Made by a program: the position numbers and the translations under genes. DNA of 42,650 nt. It comes from Stramonita haemastoma (lineage: Eukaryota > Mollusca > Gastropoda > Neogastropoda > Muricidae). Below the pieces are notes generated by a model. The model did not search any database, was not told where the DNA came from, and worked only from the letters and a program-made list of their open reading frames with translations. Where the stretch lies: assembly GCA_030674155.1 (NCBI GenBank), contig CM060325.1:13299528-13342177 (forward strand), given 5' to 3'. Shown piece after piece: positions 1 through 10,640 of the stretch. Within the stretch, counting starts at the first letter, position 1; each line of letters begins with the position of its first letter.

Positions 1-41
1 CAATTCTGTGTGACAATACTTTGTGACAATACCATGTGACG

Positions 42-43
<2 letters not shown>

Positions 44-124
<81 letters not shown>
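44..124. repeat. (TG)n microsatellite
   Basis: About 40 uninterrupted TG dinucleotides. A second, imperfect TGTA/TGTG/CGCA tract follows at about 211-283 and holds an alternating purine-pyrimidine stretch (GCGTGCGCGCACGCACGCAC) that could adopt Z-DNA. No gene is visible between 125 and 523. Confidence 0.95.
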
Positions 125-125
<1 letters not shown>

Positions 126-523
126 CGCACATATGCGTGTGTACATGCGTTAATAATAGTTAAAATGTCTTTTCTAGCCAATGGTCTCAATCACATTATA
201 TTCCTGCATTAGTGTGTATGTGTATGTGTATGTGTGTGTATGTGCGTGCAAGCATGCGTGCGCGCACGCACGCACGCACGTGTCATGTGAGTGTTTGCGA
301 TATTTAATTTGAAGTTGGAATGTTTTAATCAATATGAAATGTAGCTATCTTGTGTCTTTTCATTATGATTCCTATCAATATGCCTGTCAGTATTGTAATT
401 GCCCTTCAGCGGATGATTAGAGAGTTTCTGACTTGACTACTTTGTGACAAAACTGTGTGACAAGTGTGACCAAGCTACATGGGTAAAATGGAAGACCCTG
501 ACACCCTTACTTATATTCTTTTA

Positions 524-719
524 CATTCTTTTATATCGAGGATAATGGGATAGGCACTTTTGTGCTTATTTACATCCAGTCCCCGTGTGCATGCAGTTTT
601 GTAAATGTCATCTGTTCCCACCGGCACATGATGGCCTACTCTTACGAAAAGTGGAACAGGATGTAACGTGTGAGCAAGATGTTCTGCATGCGTTCACACA
701 CGGGGCCTCGGTTTATAGG
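524..719 (-). mobile_element. SINE-A copy, 3' part only
   Basis: Read on the minus strand this matches the 3' two thirds of the recurrent SINE-A family: the AGAACATCTTGC block, the GTAAGAGTAGGCCATC block, the GTGCCGGTGGGAACAGATGA block and the terminal ATTATCCTCGATATAAAAGA. The tRNA-like head is missing. The copy stops inside the central block next to a 67-bp tandem repeat. Confidence 0.9.
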
Positions 720-723
720 CACC

Positions 724-993
724 CTGAGCAGTGAGAGCACGAGAGCATCAACACATCTTTAAAGATGCTCTAATCCAGCAATTATTTTTTCTGAAGAGTG
801 AGAGCAGGAGAGCATCAACACATCTTTAAAGACGCTCTAATCCAGCAATTATTTTTTCTGAAGAGTGAGAGCACAAGAGCATCAACACATCTTTAAAGAT
901 GCTCTAATCCAGCAATTAGTTTTTCTGAGCAGTGAGAGCAGGAGAGCATCAACACATCTTTAAAGATGCTCTAATCTAGCAATTAGTTTTTCT
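724..993. repeat. 67-bp tandem repeat, four copies, each with a palindrome
   Basis: Four head-to-tail units each contain the perfect 14-bp palindrome CATCTTTAAAGATG, at 754, 821, 888 and 955, so the period is exactly 67 bp. The second copy has one change (AAGACG). Flanking arms AGAGCATC and GATGCTCT extend the inverted symmetry in each unit. Confidence 0.93.
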
Positions 994-1700
994 TGTTTGT
1001 AAGTTGGGTTTTTTTTGTTGTAGTTGTTGGGTTTTGTTTTTGTTGGGTTTGGTTGGTTGTTGTTTTTTTTTTTGGGGGGGGGGTGCAGTATTTTTTCCTG
1101 TTCTCGGTATTTTTTGTATTCCTATTATTGTTTATTTTGCTTGGTTTTTTTTTGGGGGGAGAGCAGAGGCTAGGAAAGGTTGCTGATTTTTCGCAGTTGT
1201 TGTTGGGTGTTCCCGTTCTTGTTTTGGATGGATTGTTTTGTTTCGTTTTGTGTCGTTTTTCTTTCCTCATGGGGGAGGGGGGGGGGGGGGGGGGGTCACT
1301 GACATTATGATAGGTATTCTGTTTTTTCTTATGTGAAATTCAGTTACAACTGATATTTATTTACTGTTTTCATAGGAAATATTAATGATTTTGTTAGATT
1401 GTTAGAACTGCATTTTCAGTTTTGTTTACTGTGTAGTTCAATAGGTTAAGTAAAGAAAAGGTTGTTTTTCTTCTTCTTCTTTTTTAAAATCACTTAGCAA
1501 GTATTGACCCCTAAAATTGTTTATCCCATACATTGCCAACTACATCCCCTTCCCCTGACACTCCCCCCCCCCCCTCCATATCACAACTTGTGAAAAGATG
1601 TTAAATGAATTTGAACATCTTTCCTGACAGCTGTATACATGACAACATCAACACATCTTCCCTGACAAATAAGCATGGCACAGCATCCCCAAAAATGTGG
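994..1700. other. Gene-free stretch, low complexity
   Basis: Contains a T/G-rich tract (about 1000-1260), a G run at 1271-1295, a TTC-rich patch near 1470 and a C run near 1562-1575. Open frames here are low-complexity artefacts with Phe/Val/Gly on one strand and Lys/Asn/Thr on the other. I see no gene. Confidence 0.7.
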
Positions 1701-1751
1701 CTTGACAGTCTACAGGAGAAAGACCAGACACCTGACCACTAGCCAGTGAAT

Positions 1752-1884
1752 TGGTGGTCTAGATGGTAACGCGCCTTGCATAGAAAGCAAAAAGTCTGGG
1801 TCGGAGTGTGCTGTGGTTCATACCCCGTTTGGGCCCAAAACTTTTTCCCCATCCATTAGACCCTGAGTGGTGGTCTGGACACTA

Positions 1885-1918
<34 letters not shown>

Positions 1919-2140
1919 GTGTTACACATCACTATTTAGCGCACGTAAAAGAACCCACGGCAACAAGGGGGTTGACCCTGCAAAATTCTGTAGAAAAAAG
2001 CCACTCTGATAGGGAAACAAATACAACTGAATGCAGGAAAAAGAAAAGAAATGCACTTGTGGCGACGCGCTCTCCCCGGGAGTGCTACCTGAATTTCACG
2101 CATAGAAATCTGCTGTGACATAAAGTGGTACAAAATTAAA
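1752..2140 (+). mobile_element. SINE-B copy, near full length
   Basis: A tRNA-like head (TGGTGGTCTAGATGGTAACG for the A box, a degenerate B box near 1815) is followed by TCGGATGAGATGATAAACCG, the central block shared with SINE-A and SINE-C. The tail ends with CGCATAGAAATCTGCTGTGA and an A-rich run. A second copy lies inverted at 36497-36875. One unit of the adjacent minisatellite sits just 5' of the element and the rest 3' of it, so it probably inserted into or next to that array. Confidence 0.88.
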
Positions 2141-2166
2141 AAAACAAACAAAAAAAACCCCACCAA

Positions 2167-2562
2167 AGACAGACAGTCTACAGGAGAAAGATCAGACACC
2201 TGACCACTAGACAGTGGATAGATAGATAGACAGTCTACAGGAGAAAGACCAGATATCTGACCACTAGACAGTGGATAGATAGTCTACATGAGAAAGACCA
2301 GACACCTGACCACAAGACAGTGGATAGATAGTCTACATGAGAAAGACCAGACACCTGACCACAAGACAGTGAATAGATAGACTGTCTGCAGGAGAAAGAC
2401 CAGACACCTGACCACTAGACAGTGGATAGATAGACAGTCTACAGGAGAAAGACCAGACACCTGACCACTAGACAGTGGATAGATAGTCTACAGGAGAAAG
2501 ACCAGACACCTGACCACTAGACAGTGGGTGGATAGACAGTCTACAGGAGAAAGGCCAGACAT
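2167..2562. repeat. 49/53-bp minisatellite, about eight units
   Basis: Units start GATAGATAG(ACAG)TCTACAGGAG and continue with AAAGACCAGACACCTGACCA. Lengths differ by a 4-bp GACA block. An isolated unit at about 1706-1750 lies on the other side of the SINE-B copy. Confidence 0.93.
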
Positions 2563-2653
2563 TCAAACTGTTACTGATGACTTGAAAAAGAAAAAGAGAG
2601 GGGCACTGGAGATCACAGAAGGAAGAGCATCCCTGAATACTGAGCCAGAATAC

Positions 2654-2655
<2 letters not shown>

Positions 2656-2705
<50 letters not shown>

Positions 2706-2929
2706 CAACACACACACACACTCATACTCGCGCACACACACTCATACTCGCGCACACGCACACACACTCGCGCACACGCACACACACTCATACACACGCA
2801 CACACACACTCGCACACACACACTCACGCACACACACTCGCGCACACACATGCGTACTCACACACACACTCATGCACACGCACACACACACACGCACATA
2901 CACACACACACACACACAAGCACACACAC
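2656..2929. repeat. Imperfect (AC)n microsatellite
   Basis: About 270 bp of AC repeats with interspersed ACTC, GCGC and ATAC variants. It runs directly into a truncated SINE-A copy. Long His/Thr and Val/Cys open frames on the two strands are by-products of the repeat. Confidence 0.95.
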
Positions 2930-3068
2930 TGTTCTGCTTTTCGTAAGAGTAGGCCATGGTGTGCCGGTGGGAACAGATGACATTTACAAAACTGCATACA
3001 CATGGGGACTTGATGTAAAAAAAGCATATGATTGCTTATTCCATTATCCTTGATATAAAAGAATTAAC
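2930..3068 (+). mobile_element. SINE-A copy, 3' part
   Basis: Begins at TTCTGCTTTTCGTAAGAGTA directly after the AC tract and ends with CCTTGATATAAAAGAATTAA. The head and central block are absent. The junction with the microsatellite is immediate. Confidence 0.9.
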
Positions 3069-3172
3069 AAAATATACCCCCAAAAATATTTTAAAAAACA
3101 CACTTGCGCACATGCACACACACTCACACACACACGCACACACACACAGCACACACACACACTCACACACAC

Positions 3173-3519
3173 GGGGGGATGGGATCTATAGCCTAGTGGT
3201 CAGAACATTGCGCTTGTAATGTGATGACCCAGGTTCGATTTCCGTTCAAGGGGATATTTTCCCCTAGAGTTCACATCAGTGCTCACTCCACTTTCCCAAA
3301 TCATTCGGAAAAGACTATAAACCGAGGCCCTGTGTGCAAACGCACGCAGAACATCTTGCGCACATGTTAAATCCTGTACCTCTTTTCAGAAGAGTAGGCC
3401 ATTGTGTGCCAGTGGGAACAGATGACAAGATTTACAAAACTGCATAACATGGGGACTGGATGTAAAAAAGAAAAGCACACGAGTGCTTATTCTATTATCC
3501 TCGATATACAAAAAATACA
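3173..3519 (+). mobile_element. SINE-A copy, full length
   Basis: Starts with the tRNA-like head (ATAGCCTAGTGGTCAGAACA for the A box, GGTTCGATTTC for the B box), then the GAAAAGACTATAAACCGAGG central block, the body, and the 3' end ATTATCCTCGATATACAAAA. It is preceded by a second AC tract (about 3098-3172). Confidence 0.92.
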
Positions 3520-3521
3520 TA

Positions 3522-3685
3522 AATAATACACACTCAATAACCCAGTTGCCACACACACACACATACATGACACAAGGCTATCCACACATGGAGCTAAAAA
3601 TAAATAAATAAATAATACACACTCAATAACCCAGTTGCCACACACACACACATGTATATACATGACACAAGGCTATCCACACATG
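3522..3685. repeat. Tandem duplication, about 89-bp period
   Basis: The block from AATAATACACACTCAATAAC to AAGGCTATCCACACATG occurs twice, at 3522 and 3611. It is followed at 3687-3737 by about five copies of an 11-bp unit (YGAACACAGTA). Confidence 0.9.
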
Positions 3686-3780
3686 ACGAACACAGTACGA
3701 ACACAGTATGAACACAGTATGAACACAGTATGAACACCGAAAGGCCAGGGTGAGATACAGACAGGTTACAGGAGGAAGGG

Positions 3781-3795
3781 AGGGGGGGGGGGGGT

Positions 3796-3835
<40 letters not shown>
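3781..3835. repeat. Poly-G tract
   Basis: About 55 bases that are almost all G, broken by a few T and A. It is either a G-quadruplex-prone homopolymer or a sequencing artefact. The sequence to its right differs in character from the sequence to its left. Confidence 0.85.
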
Positions 3836-3836
<1 letters not shown>

Positions 3837-5581
3837 TGGTGAACCCGTCGGTTTAAAACGTATAACCCTTTTTCTTTTGTTTGTTTTTGTGTGTGTTGGT
3901 GTGTTGTGTTGTGTGGTCTGTGTGTGTCTGTGTGTCTATGTGGGTTGTTTTGTTGAAAGCTGTGTTTTTGCTAGTTTGGGAAATTTTTAGAAAAAAATTT
4001 AAAAAAAAGAGATTTTGAAGAAGCGAGTTCCAAAGAGAAAAAAAAAAGAAGCATTGACTTCAGTTTTACAATGGGTAAATTGGGAAATTTTGAGAGGGCA
4101 AAAGTTGTTTGTGGTGGTTTATTTATAATAAATTTGGGTTATAAAAATTGGGGGTAAAGTCATTTTTTTAAAATTTTCCAAATTTTCCCATGTTTGTCTT
4201 CATTCAAGTCAACCAATGTTATACTAAAAAGTGTTTTAGACAAATGCTGCTATTGACAAACCCAATGTGTTTGTATAGTGGGCCCCAGATACCAAAATGA
4301 GTAGAAGGGCACGATTTTTGTATCAATTTTCCCTCATTGGAAAGTAGTGAAAAACGAGAGTGTGGAGTGATATGTTTGGTAAGACAATTTAAAAATTTAA
4401 ACCCCCTCCCATGCGCTGTTCGAGGGCGCCGTCATAGAAACCCCACCTGCAATGCGTGTTAAAGAGCGCCGCTCGTTTAACCAACGCTTCTCGTTTTGCT
4501 CAGATTGCTGAAAATCCTTCTTATTGTTTTGTTTAGTTTGATGTATCTTCAAATGAGCCCCTTTGTTCAAGTTATTTGATATTTTATGACGTTAATTTTC
4601 CCAAGGGGAAAAAACAAGGAAATTGCAAAGTTTTTTTTTGGGGGTTTTCGAAGAATGGGTCCCTAACTGACTTCCCAAGTTCCCGAATTATTGATGAAAT
4701 TTATAGAGATCAAGTAGGGGATTGGGGTTTTTTTTTGGTTTGTTTTTTTTCATTGACACGAATTTGCGAAGTTGATGCAAAGACTCGGGTTTTTGACCCG
4801 GAAGCGTACTCGGGGTCTAATCGGAACATGAAGATCGTATTTTTCGAGATGCAGTTGGGTATATTTGAGGGCTTTATTGTTTTTATGAAATATTTATTTT
4901 GCTTTTTTTTTTGTTTTTTATAAACGAACAAAAAAATGTGTGTATGTAGGGGTTTGACCTTTGGTGGGGGCTTGGTCGTGAGCAAACGACCCATTCTGAG
5001 GGGGGGGGGCCGATGTTTTGATCTCTTTGAAGTGGTTGCGACCTGGTGTCATTTTCACCTAGGTCTTTTAGCTGTCAGTTATCAGTGTGTGTGTCTTTTT
5101 GTTTTGTTGATGAGCTTTTTTTTGCTGAATCTGCCCCGGCTCCCCGGGGGGTGTGTTTTTGTGAAGAGCAGGGGGTGTGTGTGTGGGGTGTGTGTGGTGT
5201 GCGCGCGCGCGTGCGTGCGTGCCTGCGCGCGCACGTGTGTCTGTCAATTATATATTTTTAAAATTTCCAAATCCCAACTTTTTCAATTCCCTTTCTTCGT
5301 TATACTTTTATGTGTATCTAGGGAAATTTTCCCGAATTAAAAGCAATTAAAAAAAATTTTTTGCTGATTTTGCTGTTTTTGGAAATTTTTTTTTTTTCAG
5401 CATAGGACTGAGCAAAATAGGTCGCAGCGAAAAAAGGTTTAAATTTTTTCAAGGTTTTTAAAAGGCTTTTTAAAAAAAAAATGGGGAGATTTTGTGGGCA
5501 GATGACAAAAATGTGGGGTTTTGGTAATCAGACGACAGCACACATGCTGAAGTCAAGTCAAATGGGTTTATGGGAGGAGGG
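3836..5581. other. Unassigned, T/A-homopolymer-rich segment next to a gap
   Basis: No SINE, LINE or recognisable exon is visible. The segment has many runs of T, A and G, a TG/GC patch at about 5166-5240, and ends at a 100-N gap. An open frame at 4576-4923 (115 codons) ends in Phe-rich low complexity and resembles nothing I know. The abrupt change at the poly-G tract raises the possibility of poor base calling or a misjoin. Confidence 0.5.
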
Positions 5582-5681
5582 NNNNNNNNNNNNNNNNNNN
5601 NNNNNNNNNNNNNNNNNNNNNNNNNNNNNNNNNNNNNNNNNNNNNNNNNNNNNNNNNNNNNNNNNNNNNNNNNNNNNNNNN
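5582..5681. other. Assembly gap of 100 N
   Basis: Exactly 100 N, the usual placeholder for a gap of unknown size. Open frames running through it are meaningless. Confidence 0.99.
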
Positions 5682-5775
5682 TCATTTGTGCAAGAGCACT
5701 GCTATATTGGAACAGAGCACCAATACCTTGTCAGTTCCTTAAAAATAAACTGCAAGGGGGGAAAAGAAAAAGAAT

Positions 5776-5795
5776 ACACACACACACACACACAC

Positions 5796-5842
<47 letters not shown>
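5776..5842. repeat. (AC)n microsatellite
   Basis: AC repeat with one AACA interruption. A second AC tract of about 32 units lies at 6063-6126, directly before the next SINE-A copy. Confidence 0.95.
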
Positions 5843-5844
<2 letters not shown>

Positions 5845-6059
5845 ATCCAAGGTGCAGTTTTTAGGACACTACTTTGCCTTTTGTAGATTATCAATGAAAA
5901 ATCATTTCTAACTTATATTTAATTTAACTCAAAGCCTTTTTTGGTAATTTGGAGAGCAAAATAGTTTTGATGCTGCTGTGAAACTGATTACAAAGAAGCT
6001 TGCCACTTTTTCTCTTTCAGACCAGTTACCTTCTGTCTTTAATATTTTTAATCTGAAAT

Positions 6060-6062
<3 letters not shown>

Positions 6063-6126
<64 letters not shown>
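6063..6126. repeat. (AC)n microsatellite abutting a SINE
   Basis: Uninterrupted AC units that end two bases before the head of the SINE-A copy at 6128. Confidence 0.95.
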
Positions 6127-6127
<1 letters not shown>

Positions 6128-6128
<1 letters not shown>

Positions 6129-6460
6129 AGAGGAGTAAGAGTGCTGTGCATTGCGCTCAAGATCTGCTGACCTGGGTTTGAATCTCATGTAAGAGGATTT
6201 CTTCTCTGGAGTTAAGATCAGTGCTGACTCCACTTCCCCTAAAATCCTTCGAATGACACTACAAACCAAGGTCACCTGTGCAAATACAGATCATTTTGCG
6301 GACACGTTAAAACCCATTCCTCATTTTGGAAGAGTATGCCATCGTGTGCCGGTGGGAACAGATAACAAAATTTACAAAAGTGCATACACACGGGGACTGG
6401 ATGTAAAAAGTAAAGCACATGAGTGCTTATTCCATTATCCTCGAAATAAAAGAATAAAAT
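6128..6460 (+). mobile_element. SINE-A copy, full length, diverged head
   Basis: The head is diverged (GAGTAAGAGTGCTGTGCATT) but keeps GGGTTTGAATCTC as B box. The central block (TTCGAATGACACTACAAACC) and body are recognisable and the copy ends TCGAAATAAAAGAATAAAAT. Confidence 0.85.
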
Positions 6461-7901
6461 AAACACTCACACATGCACACACCATAATGAAAAACACTGA
6501 CATTAAGAATAGAACATACAGCGCTAACAGTTATAATTTGCACAAAAGTTGTGTGAATCCATGAATGATTCATTGTAATGTATGTATGATGAACAATATC
6601 TACTCATATATTCATTTATTTATTTAATCGTTTAAATTTATTTATTTCATTTATTTGTTCATAAGGCCTATGGAAAATAAATCCTGAATCTTGCAGGAAA
6701 TATCCAACTTATACAGCAGCACCTAAACATCAATTGCTCCTTTAGCGTCAGACAGGGTCTCTAAAATGTTGTCATCATCAAATGCTAAATATGACCTATT
6801 ATAGGTCATGGCTGACCCAACAATAGTAGACAGAAAAACACTGATAAAAAAAAAAGCATCAACAGCAATGTATGAAGACAATGAACATCCCAAAGCAATA
6901 GAAAAAAATAGCAGGAAAACAAAAACAGAAGAAAACAACACAGGAAAAAACAAAAACAAGAGTAAAGTAACAAGAGAGAAAAAAAAGCAGAAAAAAACCA
7001 ACAGATGAAAAACAACACAAAAAAAACACAGAGTTGTGCTTGCAAAGTCTGGGCCAGTTATGGGGGAGTTGACACGCCTTGGGTGCTAAGCACAGTCCAA
7101 AAATCTACACCTTTTCAGCCATACTCCCATATCGTCACACCAACTAACTTTTCAATGCCCCTGTGTTTTTCCTCTCCTCTTCCGCAGCCGTTTCAGTTCT
7201 CTGTCACAAATCTGGTCCAGGGCTCCTTCTCCCAAACATCTCACTCTGTGCTGATCCTGTCAAACAAACAAAAACAAAATATTACTCTACTGGTCAGACT
7301 TCAGCTTGTGATTCTGAACACATCTGTTGATTGACTTCTCCATTAACTTCTTTAGCAGTTTTTGGAGCACTGAACTGATTTTTTTTTTCAGACAGTGCAC
7401 TGTGAACTAGTTGGCCCTGGAATCAGACTGTTTCTTATCCAGATACAACACAAAACCCCAAGAAGCAAACACGAGCAGTTATTTTTCCACATGTGTGCAT
7501 GTACTTGTAAATGAAATCAAGTACAAAAGTTGTACAAAAGTTGCCCTGGAAAATGATAAAAAATACCCCCCCCCCCCCCCCCCCCCAATGTGAATCCCCA
7601 GGCACTGCTGGCATTTAAGTCCATGACTTCAGGACTGCAGGTCTGACTCTACCATTGAGCTCAAGGATATTTCTGATCAGATCAAAAATATACTGGACAA
7701 CACCTAACGAACTATGGATAACAAAATAGCATTGGAGATGATGCCTTTTGTCAATGATTTACTTGAAAATGACAATGATGATGAGTTATTATGATGTACA
7801 AATCTAGCTGGATGTGATACAGTTGACACACATTTTAGAGGACAGAGAAAAGTGCAAGTTAGCTTGCTGAATTAGCCACTTAAAATTTTTTTTTTTAAAT
7901 T
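6461..7901. other. Intergenic or intronic stretch
   Basis: An ATTT-rich patch lies at 6605-6660, an A-rich patch at 6840-7030 and a C run at 7566-7586. Apart from a weak exon candidate at 7152-7256 I see no gene. Confidence 0.6.
7152..7256 (-). CDS. Weak candidate terminal exon, function unknown
   Basis: On the minus strand a T-rich tract ending GTTTGACAG looks like a 3' splice acceptor. It is followed by 34 open codons (…CLGEGALDQICDREL…) and a TGA stop. Base composition is less skewed than the surroundings. I do not recognise the peptide and no partner exon is visible, so this may be chance. Confidence 0.15.
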   Translation of the reverse strand, partial: DQHRVRCLGEGALDQICDRELKRLRKRRGKTQGH

Positions 7902-7955
7902 CTTTATATCGAGGATAATGGAATGAGCGCTTATTCCATTATCCTCGATACAAAG
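7902..7955. repeat. Palindromic SINE tail (hairpin)
   Basis: A 23-base arm beginning CTTTATATCGAGGATAATGG is mirrored, with one mismatch, by an arm ending ATTATCCTCGATACAAAG, around an 8-base loop GAGCGCTT. It is two SINE-A 3' termini head to head. Confidence 0.93.
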
Positions 7956-8156
7956 AATAAAAAAAGTTTTTTCATCCAGTCCCTGTATGTATGCAGTTGT
8001 GTAAATATTGTCATCTGTTCCCACCGGCACACAATGGCCTACTCTTACGAAAAGCGGAACATGAACATGATTTAACGTGTGCGCAAGATGATCTGCGTGC
8101 CTTCACACAGGGGACCTCGGTTTACAGTCTCATCCTAAGGACTTTTGGGGAGAGTG

Positions 8157-9103
8157 CAGGTTCGCGCTAGGATTTTTTTAAACCGTACTGCAGAGTTGCC
8201 ATTCAGAGACATCTTGACCCAAATCCCCCAAAAACGGTCCCCAGAAAATAAAATCCGGTACGTACTGTGAACAAAACGAAACTAATCAGTGAGGGGGTGG
8301 GGGGGAGGGGGGATTGTTGGGCAGCAAAACTAAATCTAAATTGAACGCGAATCTCTCAGACTTTGATGCCGTGCTGCTTGCTGCCATCTCGCTTCTTGGC
8401 ATGAAGCCACGAAGGAAATAGGTTTTTTTCTAGCCTGTGCCACTGTCCGTGTCATCTGTTGTTTTGCATGGCATCATTCGTGTGACTTATATTCTTCTTT
8501 CTTGTTTCTATGCTTAGCGCTCATCTAGATCTTTGTTCATTTTAGATTTGGTTTTCGACTCTTCTCTCTGAAAGCAACGCGCAAATTCATAGTCATAGAC
8601 CCTCGCTTTTCGCTTTTCGTAAGAGCAGGCCGTCGTGTGCCGGTGGGAACGGATTACATTTACAAAACTGCATACACACGGGGAGTGGATGTGAAAAAGC
8701 ACAGGAGTGCTTATTCCATTATCCTCGATATAAAAGATTAAAATACAGAATAAATAAATCTAGGCTCCATTTACTCAATGTGAATGGAAGTCGCTGTCAT
8801 GCCGAGAAGAGCGCGAAGCTCTATTCTTTCACAGTAAAGCTTGCTGTTCTGCGTGCTAGGCTAATGAGGCTGGCGCTAAAGATGTTCGTCGGAAGGGGTG
8901 GAAAGGGGTAGGTGCGTAAGCACAGTACAGGCCCATGACAGACTGTCAGAAAACGTCTTTTCAGACTTTTTTTTTTGAGACGGAAATCTAATCGGTCACA
9001 GGCAAACAGAACCGGTAACCGCGTACCGGCTGCTTCGAAAATTTTCGGTATTCCCTGTTTACAATCGGTAAAATACCGACAATTACCGGTTATCGCGAAC
9101 CTG
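8157..9103. mobile_element. Non-autonomous DNA transposon with CAGGTTCGCG inverted termini
   Basis: The left end CAGGTTCGCG (8157-8166) and right end CGCGAACCTG (9094-9103) are perfect 10-bp inverted repeats. AGAGTG flanks both sides (8151-8156 and 9104-9109), and removing the element plus one AGAGTG restores the SINE-A sequence GGGGAGAGTGGAGTC. No transposase frame is visible inside. The right subterminal region is rich in ACCGGT/CGGTA motifs. The class is uncertain: hAT-like elements give 8-bp duplications, whereas 6 bp is seen here. Confidence 0.85.
8610..8744 (+). mobile_element. SINE-A 3' fragment nested in the TIR element
   Basis: Runs from CGCTTTTCGTAAGAGCAGGC to CGATATAAAAGATTAAAAT, in the opposite orientation to the SINE that hosts the TIR element. 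This gives a three-level nest: SINE, then DNA element, then SINE. Confidence 0.88.
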
Positions 9104-9129
9104 AGAGTGGAGTCAGCATTGATGTTAAC

Positions 9130-10263
9130 GCCACTGAGTACAAGTGTCCTCATGATAGTGACAGTGAGTCGACTGAATTAAAGCAATAGCAAAAGTAAAT
9201 CAAGGTCTGGGGCAGTAGGAAATTGGGGGATGGGTCCTGTATGTGGTGTGTGTAGGAAGAGAGGAGGGGCAAACAGGAGTTGAAACCTGATCAGAGTAGA
9301 ATATGTCAGTGGATTTGATCCAACTCAAATTTGGCATATTATCTAAAGTGACTTTATCCAAAAATTTTTTTTTAAAGATCGAAATTGACTCCCATCATTT
9401 TCCATTAAAACGTTTTCTAACCCACATAGTTTCCATAACAGAGCTTTTTTGTCAATCCTGCAGACCCCTGATACAGGAAGGGGAAGGAGCATCGATCATT
9501 CAATGTCTGCAGCCCCATGACTCCTGTCGTAAGGTTGAAACGTCGATCATACAACTTCCAGATCCTGCTCTGATTGTGGAAGGGATGGGAACATTAGATC
9601 TAAACGTTACATTAGCTTGGGTTATCTAAGCCGTTTTCTTCATCACAAAACGATTCTCTCATGCACATATCTAAATCATTCCATTGCCAAGAAAAGCTGA
9701 AACACGTGGATCAAAGCCACAACGAAGTTGGAATAACAAGCCAAGACTTACCTCCAAAATCACAAAACTGCCGAGCATGCTCAACCTTTTACGTAATGCC
9801 CCGTTTTGCACATCTAACCACACAATCTATGCAAAGTACAACAGCTAGATGCAAATTGTAAAGATCGATCAAATTAATTTCATTAATCTTTCAACAATCA
9901 CCGGAAATCGGCCCTCGAACCATTCAATGCTTGTGCACATGCGTGACCTTCAACCTTAGGTTTCCTTTTTTGTGCGTCTTTTTACTAGTGGTGATCTGAA
10001 ACAACCCATACACGCAGCACAAAGGAAGGGGAGGAGAGGAGGGGGGGGGGGGGGGGTAGTCTTTTTTTGTTGTTGTTGCTGCAGAGTTTGTTTGTTTGGG
10101 CTTTTTGGGAGGTAAGGAGGAGAGGGCGTAAGGGAAACTTTTTATTCAGGAAAATGATTAAGCACACACACTGGCCCTTTTAATTTTATAGTACTCAGCC
10201 CAAAATCAAGGAAAATTGATTATGAAAAAACCCCTACCTCAACTAACAAATAAAGATTGACCA
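9130..10263. other. Unassigned stretch
   Basis: No repeat of the families described here and no convincing exon. An open frame at 9303-9629 (108 codons) has no features I recognise. A G run lies near 10040-10056. Confidence 0.55.
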
Positions 10264-10640
10264 GCCGCCATGGCGCAGTGGTTAGCGCCGTGGATTCCGG
10301 ACTGGAAGGTCGCGGGTTCGAATCCCATAAGTCATAGGGGATTTTTTCGGGCTCCGGCCGGCTCCTACCCAGAGTGAGTGTGCTGTGGGCTCAGTGGGGA
10401 GACTGGGACCACACAGTCGAGCTTCATCCACTTTACGGATGCGAATTTGAGAGTGTTGCTCAAATTACCTGACCAACACTGCAGGTGTCTGTATCTCTCG
10501 GGCCTGGTTGACGCCGGGATATATTATGACAGTAAGCGTAGAGAACAACCCTGTCAAGTAGTCTCAAAGCGGATGCACCTCCACAGCAGCATCATTACAT
10601 CATCCTCATCATCATTGATCATCATGCAATAATAAAAATT
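10264..10640 (+). mobile_element. SINE-D copy, tRNA-headed
   Basis: The head GCCGCCATGGCGCAGTGGTT (A box) and GGTCGCGGGTTCGAATCCC (B box) is tRNA-like. A GC-rich body follows, with a TCATCATCA patch and an AATAATAAAAATTG end. It is the only copy in the window. The B box is intact, so RNA polymerase III promoter function is possible. Confidence 0.8.

Larger units (their letters stand above)
7902..9129 (-). mobile_element. SINE-A copy split by a TIR element
   Basis: The SINE body runs 7902-8156 on the minus strand and resumes at 9104-9129 (AGAGTGGAGTCAGCATTGAT). It is interrupted by the 947-bp element at 8157-9103. Its 3' end is a near-perfect inverted duplication (7902-7955). The tRNA-like head is missing: the copy stops after GATGTTAAC. 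Confidence 0.88.

Noticed and set aside
4576..4923. 115-codon frame next to the first gap
   Set aside because: The end is Phe-rich low complexity, there is no splice context and no motif, and the base calls look unreliable.
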